From: JBGPIK01 sp041484845
Lineage (GTDB): Bacteria; Desulfobacterota; Binatia; UBA9968
Assembly (NCBI GenBank): GCA_041484845.1
Contig: JBGPIK010000207.1
Location: 1 to 11,491, forward strand
DNA: 11,491 nt
Direction of reading: 5' to 3'
The translations under genes and the position numbers were made by a program. The notes beneath the pieces were generated by a model. That model was given only the letters and a program-made list of their open reading frames with translations, had not been told where the DNA came from and made no database searches. Below, one piece after another: positions 1 to 8,041 of this stretch. How positions within the stretch are numbered: the stretch's first letter is position 1; every line of letters starts with the position of its first letter.

Positions 1-10
1 ATCACCTCCT
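1..10 (-). promoter_or_regulatory. Perfect Shine-Dalgarno sequence for a gene beyond the window edge
   Basis: Read on the minus strand, the ten bases AGGAGGTGAT lie just after the RND transporter stop (TGA at 15-13), with only GC between. They are fully complementary to the canonical 3' end of 16S rRNA. The start codon they serve must lie just outside the window. This indicates a fourth gene in the efflux operon; its identity cannot be seen. A chance run of ten matching bases at this exact place is unlikely. Confidence 0.8.
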
Positions 11-12
11 GC

Positions 13-3000
13 TCATGCAAATAATTTGAGTGAGTTTACAGTTTTCCTTTCGCTTAGATAATAAAACACGGGCACAGCCATGCGAGAGAGCAGCGTGGAA
101 GCGACTTCTCCCGCCATGAGAGAGATGGCAAGGCCTTGAAAAATCGGATCGAACAAGATTACGGTCGAACCCACTACGACCGCCGATGCGGTCAGGAGCA
201 TGGGGCGAAATCGCACTGCTCCCGCATCAATTACCGCCTCCGCCAAAGTCAGTCCCTCTTTGCGGCGAAGCTCGACAAAATCGATGAGAATGATGGAGTT
301 CCTCACAACGATGCCGGCTCCGGCGATGAAGCCGATCATCGATGTGGCGGTGAAAAAGGCCCCCATAAGCCAGTGCGCCGGGAGGATGCCTACGAGAGAA
401 AGTGGAATGGGCGCCATAATCGCAAGCGGAGTTTTAAAGGACTGAAACCAAGCGACCACGAGAATGTAGATCAGGATGAGCACTGCGGCAAAGGCCAAAC
501 CAAGGTCTCTGAACACTTCATAGGTTACATACCATTCGCCATCCCATTTCATGGCGTACTCCGCCGTCGAGAAAGGCTGCCGTGTCATATAGATGGGAAG
601 ACCTTGGCGTTGCGCCGGCGTGGTGAGATCTGTGAGATCCTGCTTGAGACGCAAAATCGCGTAAATCGGACTTTCCTCGCGCCCTGCCACATCGGCGGTG
701 ACGTAAACCACTCGTTGGAGATTTTTCCGATAGATGTTCGGCGCCTGGACGCCGGTTACGGCGCGGGTAATTTCGGAAAGCGGCACGAGTTTGCCGCCGG
801 CACCCACGAGCTTGAGGCTTTGAAGGTCCCGGATGTCCGAGCGTTGAGCGCGCGGCAGTTGCAGAAAAATGACAACGTCTTCCTTTTCTTTTTCAATATG
901 GGCCAGGCCGCTCTCGCTTCCGCCGAGGGCGGTTGCAAGCGATTGGCTAACTTGCTCCGCCGAGATGCCGTTATAAGCGGCCTTCTCCCGGTCCACAATG
1001 AAACGAACCTTCGGCTGCGCGTCTTCCACGTACCAATCCGTGTCCACGACACCCGGAGTTTTCTCGAAAAGGCGGCGGACTTTGTCCGCCAGTTGGATTT
1101 GCCCGTCGTAGTCGGGGCCGTAGACCTCCGCCACAAGCGTCTGAAGTACGGGCGGCCCTGGCGGCGCTTCAGTTACCTTCACGCGCGCTCCGAGCCGAGC
1201 CGCGATTTGTTGAATTCCAGGACGTACCCTTTTTGCAATATCATGGCTCTGCTCGCGACGCTCCCCTTTAGGCAGCAGGTTAACCTGAATGTCCGCCACA
1301 TTTGGCCCGCGGCGGAGAAAATAGTGGCGCACGAGTCCATTGAAATTATAGGGTGCAGCGGTTCCCACGTAGAGCTGGTAATTGACGACCTCGGGAACCT
1401 GGCTCATATAATCGGCGATCTCCCGGCTCACCCGAGCGGTTTGCTCCAGCGTCGTTCCCTCGGGCATATCGATGATAATCTGGAATTCGCTCTTATTGTC
1501 GAAGGGAAGCATCTTGACGGTCACCAGTTTCATATAAACCAGCGCGACCGAAGCAAGAAGCAACACCGCCACGCCAAGAAGAAAAACGCTCCGCCACTTT
1601 GCGTCGTAGATCAAGTGGCCCATCGCCCAGCGATAGAGTTGCGTGATTTTACCCTCGGTCTCTGATTTTTCTTCAGCGTTCGTGCCCCCCAACAGATGGA
1701 GCGCGGCCCATGGGGTGATGACGAAGGCAACCGCCATGGAAAACAGCATGGCCGTCGAGGCACCCACGGGGATCGGACGCATGTACGGTCCCATAAGCCC
1801 GCGCACAAACGCCATCGGTAGAATCGCGGCGATCACCGTGAATGTGGCCAAAATAAGCGGGCTCCGCACTTCATTCACCGCTTCTACGGTCACGTCTGCC
1901 GGAGGCCGGCCGCGGTTCGCCGCCATGCGAAAATGCCTGACAATGTTCTCGACATCCACGATGGGATCGTCGACCAAAATGCCAATGGAAAAAATCAGGG
2001 CGAACAACGTGACCCGGTTGAGCGTGTAGCCGTAGATGTAATAAATGAATAGGGTCAGAACCAAAGTCACCGGCACGGCGGTAAAGACCACGAGAGCGGC
2101 CCTGACACCGAGAAACAGTGCAATGAGGATGGTCACCGAAATCGTGGCGATGAACAAGTGCTCCAACAGCTCATTGGATTTTTCCTTGGCGGTGTCGCCG
2201 TAATTGCGGGTGACCGAGAGGTTAACGTCGCTTGGAATCAGCCGGCCTTTTTCTTCTGCAATTTTCGTCAACACTCTTTCGGCCACGGCTACGGCGTTGG
2301 TCCCTTTGCGCTTTGCCACCGAAATCGTTACCGCAGGAAAGAGACTGCCCGCCGGATTGCGAATCCCGGTCGCCTCTTTTGCCGGGCCGGAGGCGAAAAG
2401 AACATAGTCTTTGGGCTCTTCCGCGCCGTCGCTAACTTCGGCGACATCTCGCAGGTAGATCGGCCGCTCGCCGGAGGTCCCGATGACGAGGCTTCTAACC
2501 GCCTCCGCGTCGTTCAAAAACTCCCCTACATCGACTAGCACCTCGCGGTTGGCCGCGCTGTAACTCCCGGCGCGCAACTCTTTGTTGGCACCGTTGAGCG
2601 CTGCGACGATGCGTGGCGGGTCCACGTGCGAAGCCGCCATGCGAGCGGTGTCGAGGAGGACGCGAATCTCTCTTCTCTGGCCACCGATCAACTGGGTCGC
2701 CGAAACATCCGTGATATCCTTGATTCTATCGTCCAATTCGGCGGCGATGCGCCGCAAAGTAAAGTGATCGTAGCGCTTGCTCCACAGCGTCAAACTCAAA
2801 ATCGGCACGTCATCGATGGAGCGAGGCTTGATCAGTGGCCGTGACGCGCCGGGTGGAATGAGATCAAAATTTGAATAAAGCTTATTATAGAGCCTGACAA
2901 TGGCGTTCTCTTCATTTTCGCCGACATAAAAACGCACGATCGCCGTGGTCCGCCCCGGCGCTGTCGTTGAGTAGACGTACTCCACACCTTGAATCTCGGC

Positions 3001-3225
3001 GAGTTTCTTTTCCATGGGGATGGTTACGCGCTGTTCCATCTCCTTGATGTCCGCTCCGGGCATCTCGACGAAAACATCAATCATCGGCACGACGATCTGC
3101 GGCTCTTCTTCGCGGGGGGTTGCAACAATGGCAAAGACCCCAAGACAAAGGGCGGCCAAGATGGCCAAAGGTGTGAGTTTCGAGTCGATGAACGTGCGAA
3201 CGATAGCTTCCATGAAGTGGTTCAT
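13..3225 (-). CDS. RND-family efflux transporter, inner-membrane permease subunit (AcrB/HAE-like)
   Basis: Proton-driven inner-membrane pump of a tripartite efflux system, 1070 aa, close to the usual 1030-1070. TM1 lies near residues 17-35. It is followed by the PREEEPQ segment (about 37-43), then a periplasmic porter domain, TM2-6 (about 355-510), a second porter domain and TM8-12 (about 905-1058). TM4 carries the proton-relay pair D419 D420 in the sequence GILVDDPIVDVEN. In TM10 the position of the AcrB lysine K940 is taken by an arginine (R975, in VVRNSIILID). I chose the ATG at 3225: GAGAA lies 8 bases upstream of it but only 2 bases from an alternative TTG at 3231. The gene starts 11 bases after the membrane-fusion gene. 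Drugs, organic acids or other hydrophobic compounds are the likely class of substrate; heavy-metal export is less likely, because this is not the CusA-type sequence. The actual substrate is unknown. Confidence 0.95.
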   Translation of the reverse strand: MNHFMEAIVRTFIDSKLTPLAILAALCLGVFAIVATPREEEPQIVVPMIDVFVEMPGADIKEMEQRVTIPMEKKLAEIQGVEYVYSTTAPGRTTAIVRFYVGENEENAIVRLYNKLYSNFDLIPPGASRPLIKPRSIDDVPILSLTLWSKRYDHFTLRRIAAELDDRIKDITDVSATQLIGGQRREIRVLLDTARMAASHVDPPRIVAALNGANKELRAGSYSAANREVLVDVGEFLNDAEAVRSLVIGTSGERPIYLRDVAEVSDGAEEPKDYVLFASGPAKEATGIRNPAGSLFPAVTISVAKRKGTNAVAVAERVLTKIAEEKGRLIPSDVNLSVTRNYGDTAKEKSNELLEHLFIATISVTILIALFLGVRAALVVFTAVPVTLVLTLFIYYIYGYTLNRVTLFALIFSIGILVDDPIVDVENIVRHFRMAANRGRPPADVTVEAVNEVRSPLILATFTVIAAILPMAFVRGLMGPYMRPIPVGASTAMLFSMAVAFVITPWAALHLLGGTNAEEKSETEGKITQLYRWAMGHLIYDAKWRSVFLLGVAVLLLASVALVYMKLVTVKMLPFDNKSEFQIIIDMPEGTTLEQTARVSREIADYMSQVPEVVNYQLYVGTAAPYNFNGLVRHYFLRRGPNVADIQVNLLPKGERREQSHDIAKRVRPGIQQIAARLGARVKVTEAPPGPPVLQTLVAEVYGPDYDGQIQLADKVRRLFEKTPGVVDTDWYVEDAQPKVRFIVDREKAAYNGISAEQVSQSLATALGGSESGLAHIEKEKEDVVIFLQLPRAQRSDIRDLQSLKLVGAGGKLVPLSEITRAVTGVQAPNIYRKNLQRVVYVTADVAGREESPIYAILRLKQDLTDLTTPAQRQGLPIYMTRQPFSTAEYAMKWDGEWYVTYEVFRDLGLAFAAVLILIYILVVAWFQSFKTPLAIMAPIPLSLVGILPAHWLMGAFFTATSMIGFIAGAGIVVRNSIILIDFVELRRKEGLTLAEAVIDAGAVRFRPMLLTASAVVVGSTVILFDPIFQGLAISLMAGEVASTLLSRMAVPVFYYLSERKTVNSLKLFA

Positions 3226-3236
3226 CGGCAAAATTC

Positions 3237-4400
3237 TCAGTGAGCCGCCGGCAAGGTGACGCGGCTTCCTTCCAAGACTTTGTTCGTTCCATTGACGACG
3301 ATGCGGTCACCCGGTGCTAGGCCGGAGAGCACCTCGACCTTGCCGTCGTAGTGTTTGCCCGGAGTCACAAGACGCAGGTGCACCAAGCCGGTGTCATCCA
3401 CGGTATAAAGACTGACGAGTTGCCCCCGCTCAGTTATCGATGCGGCGGGCACCAAAACGACCTCTCTCATTCCAAGCGAGAATTGCGCTTTGCCGTAGAG
3501 GCCCGAGTGCAGGAGGGTATGAGAAGGGAGGCCGATTCGAATCGTGAATGTGCGGCTTTGCGGGTCGCCTGCCAGAACGATCTCATTAACCTTGCCGGAA
3601 AGTTCCGCGTTGACAGCATCAATAACGACCCGAACCGCTATGCCCAATTTAACGCGCGCCAACCATGTTTCACCGACTTGCACTTCCAATCGATAAGGCC
3701 CGCTCTGCTCTACGGTCATCAGAGGCGTCCCCGGCGCAGCCAACGTGCCGATATCTGCGCTCTTCGCCGTTACCGCGCCGTCAAAAGGAGAGACGATCTT
3801 AGTGTAACTGAGCAGCGATTGGGCAGACGCAATTTTGGCTTCCGCCAACTTTTTTCGTGCGCGAGCGGCCCGAAGGTTGTCCTCGGCGCGCGCCAACTCA
3901 GCGTCGGCGATCTTATGCTTCGCGCTGACCTCGTCGAATTCCTGGGGAGTCACGGATCCTTTGGCGACGAGGGGCTCATAACGCTTGAATGTGGCCGCAG
4001 CCAGCTCTTTCTGCTCTCGCGCCGAAGTGACCGCCGCCTCGGCGGCTCCGGCGGCTGAATTCGCCTCCTCCAAGGCAGCCTGAGCTCCCTGGAGCTCGGC
4101 TCGATCGTCGCGGGCGTCAATCTCAATGAGCGGTTGTCCTTTCTTGACCCGATCGCCTTCTTTGGCCATCACGGCGACAATGGTGCCGACGGTCTTGCTT
4201 GAGAGCACCGTTGTCTTTTCCGCTACAACCGTTCCCGCGAATTCGATAGAATCCGGCACGGTCTCGGGCCGGACCAGCGCTACCTCAGCATCTCTACCGA
4301 CAGGCTGTTCGGTTTTTTCGCCGGATATTTTCTTCTCCTTGGAGCACGCCCAGAGAAGCAATAATGGGAAACAAATGGATATTACTTTTCCAGATCTCAT
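3237..4400 (-). CDS. RND efflux membrane-fusion (periplasmic adaptor) lipoprotein
   Basis: Adaptor linking the inner-membrane RND pump to the outer-membrane channel, 387 aa, normal for HlyD/AcrA-type proteins. The N-terminus is a short basic stretch and hydrophobic run ending LLLLWAC (C19), which reads as a lipoprotein signal, although Trp at -2 is unusual for a lipobox. A split biotinyl-lipoyl domain follows: first half about 66-95 (VGTIVAVMAKEGDRVKKGQPL) and second half about 198-230 (KIVSPFDGAV). They flank an Ala/Glu/Lys-rich helical hairpin (about 98-195), where the channel should dock. Beta-barrel and membrane-proximal domains complete the C-terminus (VLEGSRVTLP). The start codon overlaps the stop of the upstream channel gene (ATGA), and GGGGAG lies 5 bases before it, so translation is probably coupled. 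Partner assignment rests on operon position and fold. Confidence 0.95.
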   Translation of the reverse strand: MRSGKVISICFPLLLLWACSKEKKISGEKTEQPVGRDAEVALVRPETVPDSIEFAGTVVAEKTTVLSSKTVGTIVAVMAKEGDRVKKGQPLIEIDARDDRAELQGAQAALEEANSAAGAAEAAVTSAREQKELAAATFKRYEPLVAKGSVTPQEFDEVSAKHKIADAELARAEDNLRAARARKKLAEAKIASAQSLLSYTKIVSPFDGAVTAKSADIGTLAAPGTPLMTVEQSGPYRLEVQVGETWLARVKLGIAVRVVIDAVNAELSGKVNEIVLAGDPQSRTFTIRIGLPSHTLLHSGLYGKAQFSLGMREVVLVPAASITERGQLVSLYTVDDTGLVHLRLVTPGKHYDGKVEVLSGLAPGDRIVVNGTNKVLEGSRVTLPAAH

Positions 4401-5740
4401 GGCCGCTCCCCGGTCGCCAGCTTCAGACGGGCGCGAAAGATCTGACTGTTCACCTGGGCCAAGAGTAGATCCTGTTCGGCTCTTTTCAGTACCGTCTCGT
4501 TATCCAAAACGTCCGCATTCCGGGCGAGACCAGCCATGTAGCGGTCCGACATCATACGCAAAGCTTCCTGCGCTTGGGCGACATTCTCTCTCGCCACGCT
4601 GACCTGTTTGCGTGAAGTGAGCAGGCCAAGATAGGCCTTCTCGACTTCCAAAGCCGCGACCTGAAGGAGATCTTCGTGAAGCAAGCGCGCCTGTTCCCGG
4701 AGCGCTTGTTCTTGCACCACTTTCTCTTGCGTGGCCAAACCGTTAAAGAGATTCCACTTCGCGGTTACGAAGACCGCAAAGCTCTCGCCGCTGCTGTTAA
4801 AATTTCGGGTGTTGCTTTCGTATTGGGTAACTAGACCCAACGAAGGAAAATAGCCGGCGCGGGCGGCGCGGATGCTTTGTTGCGATTTCTCGATATCTTT
4901 TACGGCCGCCTTGAGATCCGGTCTCTGTTCCTTCGCGCGGGCCTTAAGCAAGCTCAAATCTTCCAGGGCCGCGCTATCCTCGTTAACGCGGTCGGTCAAT
5001 TCGAACCGGCTTTCATCAGCTCCCAGGACATGTCGCAGCGCGGAATGACTGATAATAACTCCGTTCTCGGCTTCTATGCGCTCCCTTTCCAGACTGCCCA
5101 TCAGCACTTGCGTACGTAGATAGTCCGCACGCACCGCCAACCCTCTTTCAAACAAGTCTCGGGTTCGTTCCAATTGCGCACGCGCGGATTCCAACGCTTT
5201 CTCGACGACTTTTAAATTGCTCTCGGCCAACAAAGCAAAGTAATAAGCTTCAATGGTGCCAACCACGATCTGCTGCTCGGTCCTTTTGGTCAACTCGACC
5301 GAGGCTTCCGCCGCTGCTTTGGCCTGCCCAAGTCGGGCGGATAATTGTCCTCCCGCATATAACGGCTGCTCCAGGCGAATCTGGCTGCTCAAATTTGTCA
5401 GTGGCGTGGGCTCGTTAAGTGAACTAATGGCAAAGTTTTGCTGTCTGAAATTCGACTGATCCAGCAAATTCGAAAAAACTAACGTCGGCTTATCGGAATA
5501 AGTAAACCCCTCGATAAGATCGAGGCGCGGGAAAAAAGCTGCCCGAGCCTGCCCAATTGCGCTGGACACCGCTGCCGTTCCCTGGCGTGACGCTTCCAGT
5601 TGACGATTGCTTTTCACGGCAAGCTGAATGGCATCGCTTAGGCTAAGGGGTGTGACATTTTGAGCGAGAACAACGGGACGCGAAGGAAAAGCGAGGCAAA
5701 CTAAAACAATCGTGACCGCCTTTGATAAAATGTCCTTCAT
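4397..5740 (-). CDS. TolC-family outer-membrane efflux channel
   Basis: Outer-membrane factor, 447 aa, within the usual 420-500. A Sec signal peptide (basic KDILSK, hydrophobic TIVLVCLAF) probably ends near residue 26 (VVLAQ). The mature part shows the two halves of the outer-membrane efflux protein fold: repeat one about 32-235, beginning LSLSDAIQLAVKSN, and repeat two about 245-440. Both are rich in long amphipathic helices, and the second contains the typical LFNG turn (KWNLFNGLATQ). The gene heads the efflux operon, with AGGAGG five bases before the ATG. Its stop overlaps the adaptor start by four bases. It should trimerise and form the exit duct for the pump encoded downstream. No promoter is obvious upstream. 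Confidence 0.95.
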   Translation of the reverse strand: MKDILSKAVTIVLVCLAFPSRPVVLAQNVTPLSLSDAIQLAVKSNRQLEASRQGTAAVSSAIGQARAAFFPRLDLIEGFTYSDKPTLVFSNLLDQSNFRQQNFAISSLNEPTPLTNLSSQIRLEQPLYAGGQLSARLGQAKAAAEASVELTKRTEQQIVVGTIEAYYFALLAESNLKVVEKALESARAQLERTRDLFERGLAVRADYLRTQVLMGSLERERIEAENGVIISHSALRHVLGADESRFELTDRVNEDSAALEDLSLLKARAKEQRPDLKAAVKDIEKSQQSIRAARAGYFPSLGLVTQYESNTRNFNSSGESFAVFVTAKWNLFNGLATQEKVVQEQALREQARLLHEDLLQVAALEVEKAYLGLLTSRKQVSVARENVAQAQEALRMMSDRYMAGLARNADVLDNETVLKRAEQDLLLAQVNSQIFRARLKLATGERP

Positions 5741-5751
5741 TTCCGCCTCCT

Positions 5752-6128
5752 AAATCACGGGCTTGCAAACTAAACGGGTGGGCCAGGAAAGCGCCTTTGG
5801 CGCCACACAAACGGAAACGCCGGAGCGCTAGCAGGCAAGGCGCTGTCCCTAACGGTTATCATTGTGGAATTCCAAAGGCCGCCTACATCGACAGAGCTTA
5901 TGATCGCAACAGTTAGGTGAATGATCTCGGAAACAGCGAGGCTGAGCCCGAGGATTGTTCCCATGAGAAAGGCGCTGAGAATTGGGGGCATGAAACCAGA
6001 TGGGGAGTCACACATAAGGTACATGGGGCGAAACCACTAAACAGCGGCGTGGCGGTCAAGGAATACGGCGAACGTCGGCGACAGCTCCGTCATATTTGGG
6101 GAGCGGCTTTGCCGCACAACTGCTAGAA
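5752..6128. other. Intergenic region without a convincing gene, upstream of the efflux operon
   Basis: This stretch separates the TPR gene stop from the efflux operon and should hold the operon's promoter on the minus strand, but I see no good -35/-10 pair. It contains a 10-base palindrome, TGGAATTCCA (5865-5874). A minus-strand reading frame of 84 codons (6024-5770) includes a hydrophobic segment but has no ribosome-binding site and no family I recognise. A plus-strand frame of similar length overlaps it. It may be a decayed gene remnant or simply regulatory DNA. Confidence 0.5.
6103..6115 (-). terminator. Small GC hairpin after the second TPR gene, possible weak terminator
   Basis: On the minus strand, GCGGC-AAA-GCCGC forms a five-base perfect stem about 14 bases beyond the TPR gene stop. 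No U-run follows, so it would be at best a weak or Rho-assisted stop, or a 3' end stabiliser. Confidence 0.3.
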
Positions 6129-7190
6129 TTATTGCTTCCCTTTTCCCGACGCCTGTTCTCTTGCCTCATCAATAAGCGGCTGAAGCTTCTTTCTCAACGC
6201 GGGATCGATCTGGAATGCTTTCTGGAAATCGCCTTCCGCATCTTTTTCCTTCTCCTGATAGATGCGCGCAATACCGCGGTAAACGTAAACATCAGCATTG
6301 CGCGGTCGCATACGAATGACTTCGCTGAAATCTCTTCCGGCGTAGTCATATTTGCCCACGCGAAGGTAGCTCAGGCCCCGGTTGTAAGGAGCTTCGGGGT
6401 CTTTTGGGTTGAGTCGCATGGCCTCACTGAAATCTTCAATGGCCGGTTCATGCTGCGTCAGTTTAGCCTTGGCGAGGCCGCGATTGTAAAAAGCATCGGC
6501 GGACTTGGGATTGAGTTTGATCACATCGGTAAAGTCGTCGATGGCTTTATCCTGCTGGCCGGAATCGGCGTAGGCAATGCCCCGGTTGTAATACGCTTCG
6601 GATGTTGTCGGGCTCAAAGAAATCGCTTCGTTATAGTCGTTGATGGCCTCTGCTTTTTTGTCCATCGCCAGGTAAGCATTGGCGCGATTGTAAAAGACAT
6701 CGCCATCCTTCGGATCGATCCGCAGCGCGTCGGTGAAATCTTTTACCGCCAGATCATAACGTCGCGCGTCGAAGTGAATACTGCCGCGGTTGACGTAGTT
6801 TTTGGCGTCTTCGGGATTCTCCTTGAGCGCAGCGCTATAATCCTTGAGGGCGAGATCGTCTTTTCGCAGCCGCCGATACGCGTTGCCGCGGTTGTAGTAG
6901 GCCTCGGCATCTTTGGGGTTCAATTTAATTGCTTCGCTGTAATCTTTGATCGCCTGATCGTTCTGCTTCAGATCGTAGTAGGCGTTACCGCGATTGAAAT
7001 AAGCGGGGGCGAGCTTGGGGTTGCGCTTGATCGCGTCGCCGTAGAGTTGAATTGCCTCTTTGATTTTCCCGGCTTCGTGAAGCTTGAGCGCTTCGTTGAG
7101 TGTTTCTTCCGCTTGTCCGGAGAAAACCCGCGCCGGAAGGGTCAAGAGCAGGAACGCGCAAGCCATAAGCCCTCGTGATCGCATAGCCAC
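6129..7190 (-). CDS. Exported tetratricopeptide-repeat protein, nine TPRs
   Basis: A 353-aa TPR solenoid with an N-terminal signal peptide (MAMRSRGLMACAFLLLTLPARVFSG; likely cleavage after SG or SGQA), so probably periplasmic or envelope-associated. After it, nine consecutive 34-residue repeats run from about 28 to 333. Most carry the YxNRGxAY and DYxxAIxLNPK signatures. A short basic tail (REQASGKGKQ) follows. TPR arrays bind peptides or protein partners; no catalytic domain is present, so the specific role is unknown. AAGGA (7201-7197) sits six bases before a GTG at 7190 but twelve before the in-frame ATG at 7184, which favours the GTG start. It begins two bases after the stop of a paralogous TPR gene, so the two are almost certainly co-transcribed. 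Confidence 0.88.
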   Translation of the reverse strand: MAMRSRGLMACAFLLLTLPARVFSGQAEETLNEALKLHEAGKIKEAIQLYGDAIKRNPKLAPAYFNRGNAYYDLKQNDQAIKDYSEAIKLNPKDAEAYYNRGNAYRRLRKDDLALKDYSAALKENPEDAKNYVNRGSIHFDARRYDLAVKDFTDALRIDPKDGDVFYNRANAYLAMDKKAEAINDYNEAISLSPTTSEAYYNRGIAYADSGQQDKAIDDFTDVIKLNPKSADAFYNRGLAKAKLTQHEPAIEDFSEAMRLNPKDPEAPYNRGLSYLRVGKYDYAGRDFSEVIRMRPRNADVYVYRGIARIYQEKEKDAEGDFQKAFQIDPALRKKLQPLIDEAREQASGKGKQ

Positions 7191-7192
7191 AG

Positions 7193-8041
7193 TCAGTCCT
7201 TGGACGGCGATGTTTTATCCACGCCGAGTAAAGCGTTGATTTTTTCTTTAAGCGTCGGGTCGAGCTCCGTTGCCCTTTGCAGATCCTTTTTTGCCTCATC
7301 GGATTTACCCTGGCGTAATTTGACCGTGCCGCGGTTGGCGTAAATCCGAGCATTTTTGGGCTCAAGCTTTAGCGCCTCATCATAGTCCTTGAGGGCTTGG
7401 TCGAAATTGCCGAGCAACGAGTAGGCGTTGGCGCGGTTACTAAAAGTCTCGGCGTTTTTAGGATTGAGCTTGATCGCTTCCGTGTAATCCCGCACAGCCT
7501 GGTCAAGCTTGCCGAGACGACGGTAAGCGAGTCCGCGGCTTTCATAGATTTCGGGGTCCTTGGAGCTAGTTTTCTGCGCCTGATTGAAATCTTCTACAGC
7601 TTTTTCAAATTGACCTGATCCGCTATACGCCAACCCGCGTTGCCTTAAGAGCAATGACGACTTGGGATCTTGCTTGATTACCTCATCATAGTCCTGGATC
7701 GCTCGGTCATACTGCTTTTGATTATAATAGACGTTGCCCCTGTTGCGGTAGGCGTCTGTAAACCGCGGGTTGAGCTTGATGGCTTCATCATAGTCTTTGA
7801 TGGCGGCCTCGCTTTGGCCCAATTTGTAATGGGCCAATCCGCGATTGTTGTAGGGTTCGGCGGATGTGGGTGCCGCCTTGATGGCTCGATCGTAGGCGCC
7901 GATTGCTTCTTTAAATTTTCCCGCGCGATACAATTTCGTTCCCTCGTTGAAAGCGTTTTGAGCTTCCCCGGCCACGGCGAGGGCGGGAGAGCCGAGCACG
8001 ATGACGAGACAGAGAGAGACTATTCTTGACGCGGCTTGCAT
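7193..8041 (-). CDS. Exported tetratricopeptide-repeat protein, seven TPRs
   Basis: A 282-aa protein made of a signal peptide (MQAASRIVSLCLVIVLGSPALAVAG, cleavage near AVA-G or ALA-V) and seven 34-residue TPRs (about 26-264). A short tail ends KTSPSKD. The repeats share the NRGxAY and DYDEAIKLNPK motifs of the downstream gene, so the pair looks like an old tandem duplication that differs in repeat number. The frame stays open to a TTG at 8104, but those 21 extra residues are polar and would bury the signal peptide, so I use the ATG at 8041. There is no strong Shine-Dalgarno before it. It is probably first in a two-gene operon and divergent from the amidohydrolase. The binding partner is unknown; the envelope location is inferred from the signal peptide. 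Confidence 0.88.
   Translation of the reverse strand: MQAASRIVSLCLVIVLGSPALAVAGEAQNAFNEGTKLYRAGKFKEAIGAYDRAIKAAPTSAEPYNNRGLAHYKLGQSEAAIKDYDEAIKLNPRFTDAYRNRGNVYYNQKQYDRAIQDYDEVIKQDPKSSLLLRQRGLAYSGSGQFEKAVEDFNQAQKTSSKDPEIYESRGLAYRRLGKLDQAVRDYTEAIKLNPKNAETFSNRANAYSLLGNFDQALKDYDEALKLEPKNARIYANRGTVKLRQGKSDEAKKDLQRATELDPTLKEKINALLGVDKTSPSKD

Noticed and set aside
1..10. Plus-strand ATCACCTCCT as the 3' end of a 16S rRNA gene
   Set aside because: The string matches the rRNA tail, but it sits at the window edge directly after an RND stop codon on the opposite strand. It is better read as a Shine-Dalgarno; a 16S gene ending here would lie entirely outside the window and cannot be supported.
136..1665. 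509-codon open frame on the plus strand
   Set aside because: It lies wholly antisense to the well-recognised RND transporter, has no family features and is rich in His/Arg as expected of a reverse-strand shadow.
6096..7178. 360-codon plus-strand frame covering the nine-repeat TPR gene
   Set aside because: Its hydrophobic, quasi-periodic sequence is the reverse complement of TPR repeats; the periodicity keeps the antisense frame open. The minus-strand protein is a clear TPR with a signal peptide.
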